Assembly (NCBI GenBank): GCA_025060455.1
Contig: JANXBY010000003.1
Coordinates: forward strand, 1 to 34,718
From: Armatimonadota bacterium
GTDB taxonomy: Bacteria > Sysuimicrobiota > Sysuimicrobiia > Sysuimicrobiales > Sysuimicrobiaceae
DNA length: 34,718 nucleotides
Direction: 5' to 3'
Shown: piece after piece, positions 33,250-34,718 of the stretch
Layout of the letters: every line of letters starts with the position of its first letter
Numbering within the stretch: the stretch's first letter is position 1
Made by a program: the position numbers and the translations under genes
Notes under the pieces: model-generated
Told to the model about the DNA's origin: nothing
Database searches by the model: none
Seen by the model: the letters and a program-made list of their open reading frames with translations, nothing else

Positions 33250-34717
33250 AGCACGCCCCGCCCTCCGGCCGGTTGCGGGCCCGGATGGTCCCGCCGTGGT
33301 CCCGCACGATGCCGAAGGAGATCGAAAGGCCCAGCCCGGTCCCCTCGCCGAGCTTTTTGGTGGTGAAGAAGGGGTCGAACACCCGGGTGAGGTGCTCGGG
33401 AGGGATGCCGGGGCCGGTGTCCTCGAACTGTACCACCGCCCGGTCGCCCGCTCGGCCGGTGGTCACGAACAGGCTGCCCGGCCCTCCCCGCATGGCCTGC
33501 AGGGCGTTCTGCACGATGTTGGTGAACACCTGCTGGAGCTGCACCGCGTTGGCCTGGACCCACAAGGGTTCCGGGTGCAGGCGCGGCACCACCTGCACCT
33601 GCCCCCACTCCCAACGCGGGATCTCCAGCGCCTGGCGCACGGCTTCGTTCAGGTCCAGCACTTCCCGCTCTACGGGCTGCGGGCGGGCGAAGGTGAGGAG
33701 GCTGTGGACGATCTGCCGGGCGCGGTCGGCCTCCCGAACCACCACCTCTGCGTAGCTCCGCAGGTCGTCCGGCAGGGCCGAGTCCGACTCCAACAGCTGC
33801 GCGTAGCCGAGCACGGAGGTCAAGGGGTTGTTGAGCTCGTGCGCCACCCCCGCCACCAGCTCGCCCACCGCGGACAGCTTCTCCGCCTGCAGCAACTGCG
33901 CCTGGGCTTCCTGGAGGGCCCGAGTGCGTTCCTCCACCCGGCGCTGAAGCTCCTCCTGGTACGCGTGCAGGCGCTGCCGGGACTCCTGGAGCTCGGAGAC
34001 CATGTGGTTGAACACCCGCGCCATCTCCGCGGTCTCGTCCCGCCGCCTGCCCACGTCCACCCGGACGTCCAGCTGGCCGTCCCGGACGCGCTCCATGGCC
34101 TCCCGCAGAGCTTCCAGGGAGGCGGTCATGGACCGTGTCAACGCCAGCAGCACGAGGAAGCCTACCAGCAGGGCTGCCACCGCCGCGGTGGAGAACGTCT
34201 GCACGAAGGACACCACCGACTGGTTGACCACCTCCGCTTCCTCCAGGGCGCGGTCCCGTTCCACCTCCAGAAGGGGACGGAGGGCTTCCAACCGGGCAAC
34301 CACCTGGCCTGCGTCCGCGACCATGGCCCGCATGGAGGCCGGGGCCGCAAGCCTGACCAGATGTGCCTCCACGCGGGACGCGGCGGCGCGCAGACCGGAG
34401 GTCGCCGCCCGCGCCTCGGGAGAGGGTGCGAGCCGCTCCACCTCCTCCAACAGCCGCAGCCCGTCTGTCGCCGGCGGTGCCTGTGGGTCCTTGGCCCGGA
34501 GCAGGGTCGAGGAGAGCCGTTTCCAGAACCGCCGCTCGAACTCCAGGCTGGCCAGCACCGCCTGGCCGAGCCGTTGGGCGCGCTCGGTGTTGCGCGCGAG
34601 GTTGCGCAAAAACCCCGGCAGCCACGCCGACCGTTGCACCGCCTGCAGCTGGGAGGCGGCCGCCTCCTCCACCTGCCGCACGCGCTCCAGCCGTCGCTCC
34701 AGGAGGCTTCCCAGCTG
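33203..34717 (-). CDS. Sensor histidine kinase (5' end outside window)
   Basis: At least 505 residues, open to the window edge; the frame continues upstream of a GTG at 34681 with helical sequence, so the true start is outside. Visible parts in order: a long helical extracytoplasmic region, a membrane helix near 34210-34135, a HAMP domain (SMTASLEALREAMERVRDG), a coiled coil, the H-box GVAHELNNPLTSVLGY (His at 33841-33839), and the N, G1, F and G2 boxes QQVFTNIVQNAL, EDTGPGIPPE, FDPFFTTK and GTGLGLSIS. It belongs to the NtrB/PHY-like HisKA group. No response regulator is visible; it may lie beyond the edge. Signal unknown. Confidence 0.93.
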   Translation of the reverse strand, partial: QLGSLLERRLERVRQVEEAAASQLQAVQRSAWLPGFLRNLARNTERAQRLGQAVLASLEFERRFWKRLSSTLLRAKDPQAPPATDGLRLLEEVERLAPSPEARAATSGLRAAASRVEAHLVRLAAPASMRAMVADAGQVVARLEALRPLLEVERDRALEEAEVVNQSVVSFVQTFSTAAVAALLVGFLVLLALTRSMTASLEALREAMERVRDGQLDVRVDVGRRRDETAEMARVFNHMVSELQESRQRLHAYQEELQRRVEERTRALQEAQAQLLQAEKLSAVGELVAGVAHELNNPLTSVLGYAQLLESDSALPDDLRSYAEVVVREADRARQIVHSLLTFARPQPVEREVLDLNEAVRQALEIPRWEWGQVQVVPRLHPEPLWVQANAVQLQQVFTNIVQNALQAMRGGPGSLFVTTGRAGDRAVVQFEDTGPGIPPEHLTRVFDPFFTTKKLGEGTGLGLSISFGIVRDHGGTIRARNRPEGGACFTVELPLSDPPAASP

Positions 34718-34718
34718 C

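Noticed and set aside
1-34718. CRISPR arrays, insertion sequences, phage genes, tRNA or rRNA
   Set aside because: I saw no regularly spaced direct repeats, transposase or integrase motifs, or tRNA/rRNA signatures by reading the sequence; a tool search could still find a weak case.

Overview
The window is a high-GC (clearly above 60%), gene-dense bacterial chromosome segment. Many genes start with GTG, have GGAGG-type ribosome binding sites, and overlap the next gene by 4 nt (GTGA/ATGA). The gene set suggests a Gram-positive-type, probably spore-lineage or thermophile-related Terrabacteria member. The pointers are MurT/GatD lipid II amidation, a HemQ-type (coproporphyrin) heme operon, PrkA/SpoVR, and no outer-membrane genes. 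I cannot fix the phylum from the sequence; a deep Bacillota (Limnochordia/Thermaerobacter-like) or a related candidate phylum are guesses.

Layout. 1-1480: a membrane HD-GYP gene (minus strand, cut by the window edge). Upstream of it lie a candidate 28-codon secreted-peptide gene and a 5-codon ORF that shares its start region. On the plus strand there is an unassigned, hairpin-rich RNA behind a good sigma-A promoter. 1481-4048: glgA-galT, carbohydrate storage/sugar nucleotide genes. 4092-14620: a glycolate/glyoxylate island. An IclR regulator and a TRAP transporter (dctP-dctQ-dctM) are divergent from malate synthase-glcD-glcE-glcF, and a CitE/malyl-CoA lyase-like gene follows on the other strand. 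14703-16151: a 14-TM MFS exporter. 16157-19643: a tightly coupled heme operon on the minus strand (hemQ, FMN split-barrel gene, CopD/HemJ-like membrane gene, hemE, hemH). 19774-20193: a small regulator joining a MucR-like N-terminus to an excisionase-type HTH and a basic tail. 20528-24463: the stress module prkA-yeaH-spoVR behind its own promoter. 24559-25035: a DUF151 bifunctional nuclease with an extended -10 promoter and a bidirectional terminator. 25167-29153: an SDR oxidoreductase (minus), a LysM-NlpC/P60 hydrolase, and murT-gatD. 29203-30114: an EamA transporter. 30165-33249: a five-gene operon (DJ-1/PfpI, small orphan, metallo-beta-lactamase fold, alpha/beta hydrolase, VOC dioxygenase-like). 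33203-34717: a sensor histidine kinase (minus, 5' end outside the window).

How it works together. The island at 4-14 kb reads as uptake of a 2-hydroxy/2-oxo monocarboxylate (TRAP), oxidation of glycolate to glyoxylate (GlcDEF), and condensation with acetyl-CoA to malate (malate synthase). Expression is probably controlled by the IclR protein through a palindrome in the divergent promoter region. The heme operon supplies the late coproporphyrin branch. The most unusual parts are the non-coding and short-peptide structures between the HD-GYP gene and glgA. No rRNA, tRNA, CRISPR array or insertion sequence was seen.
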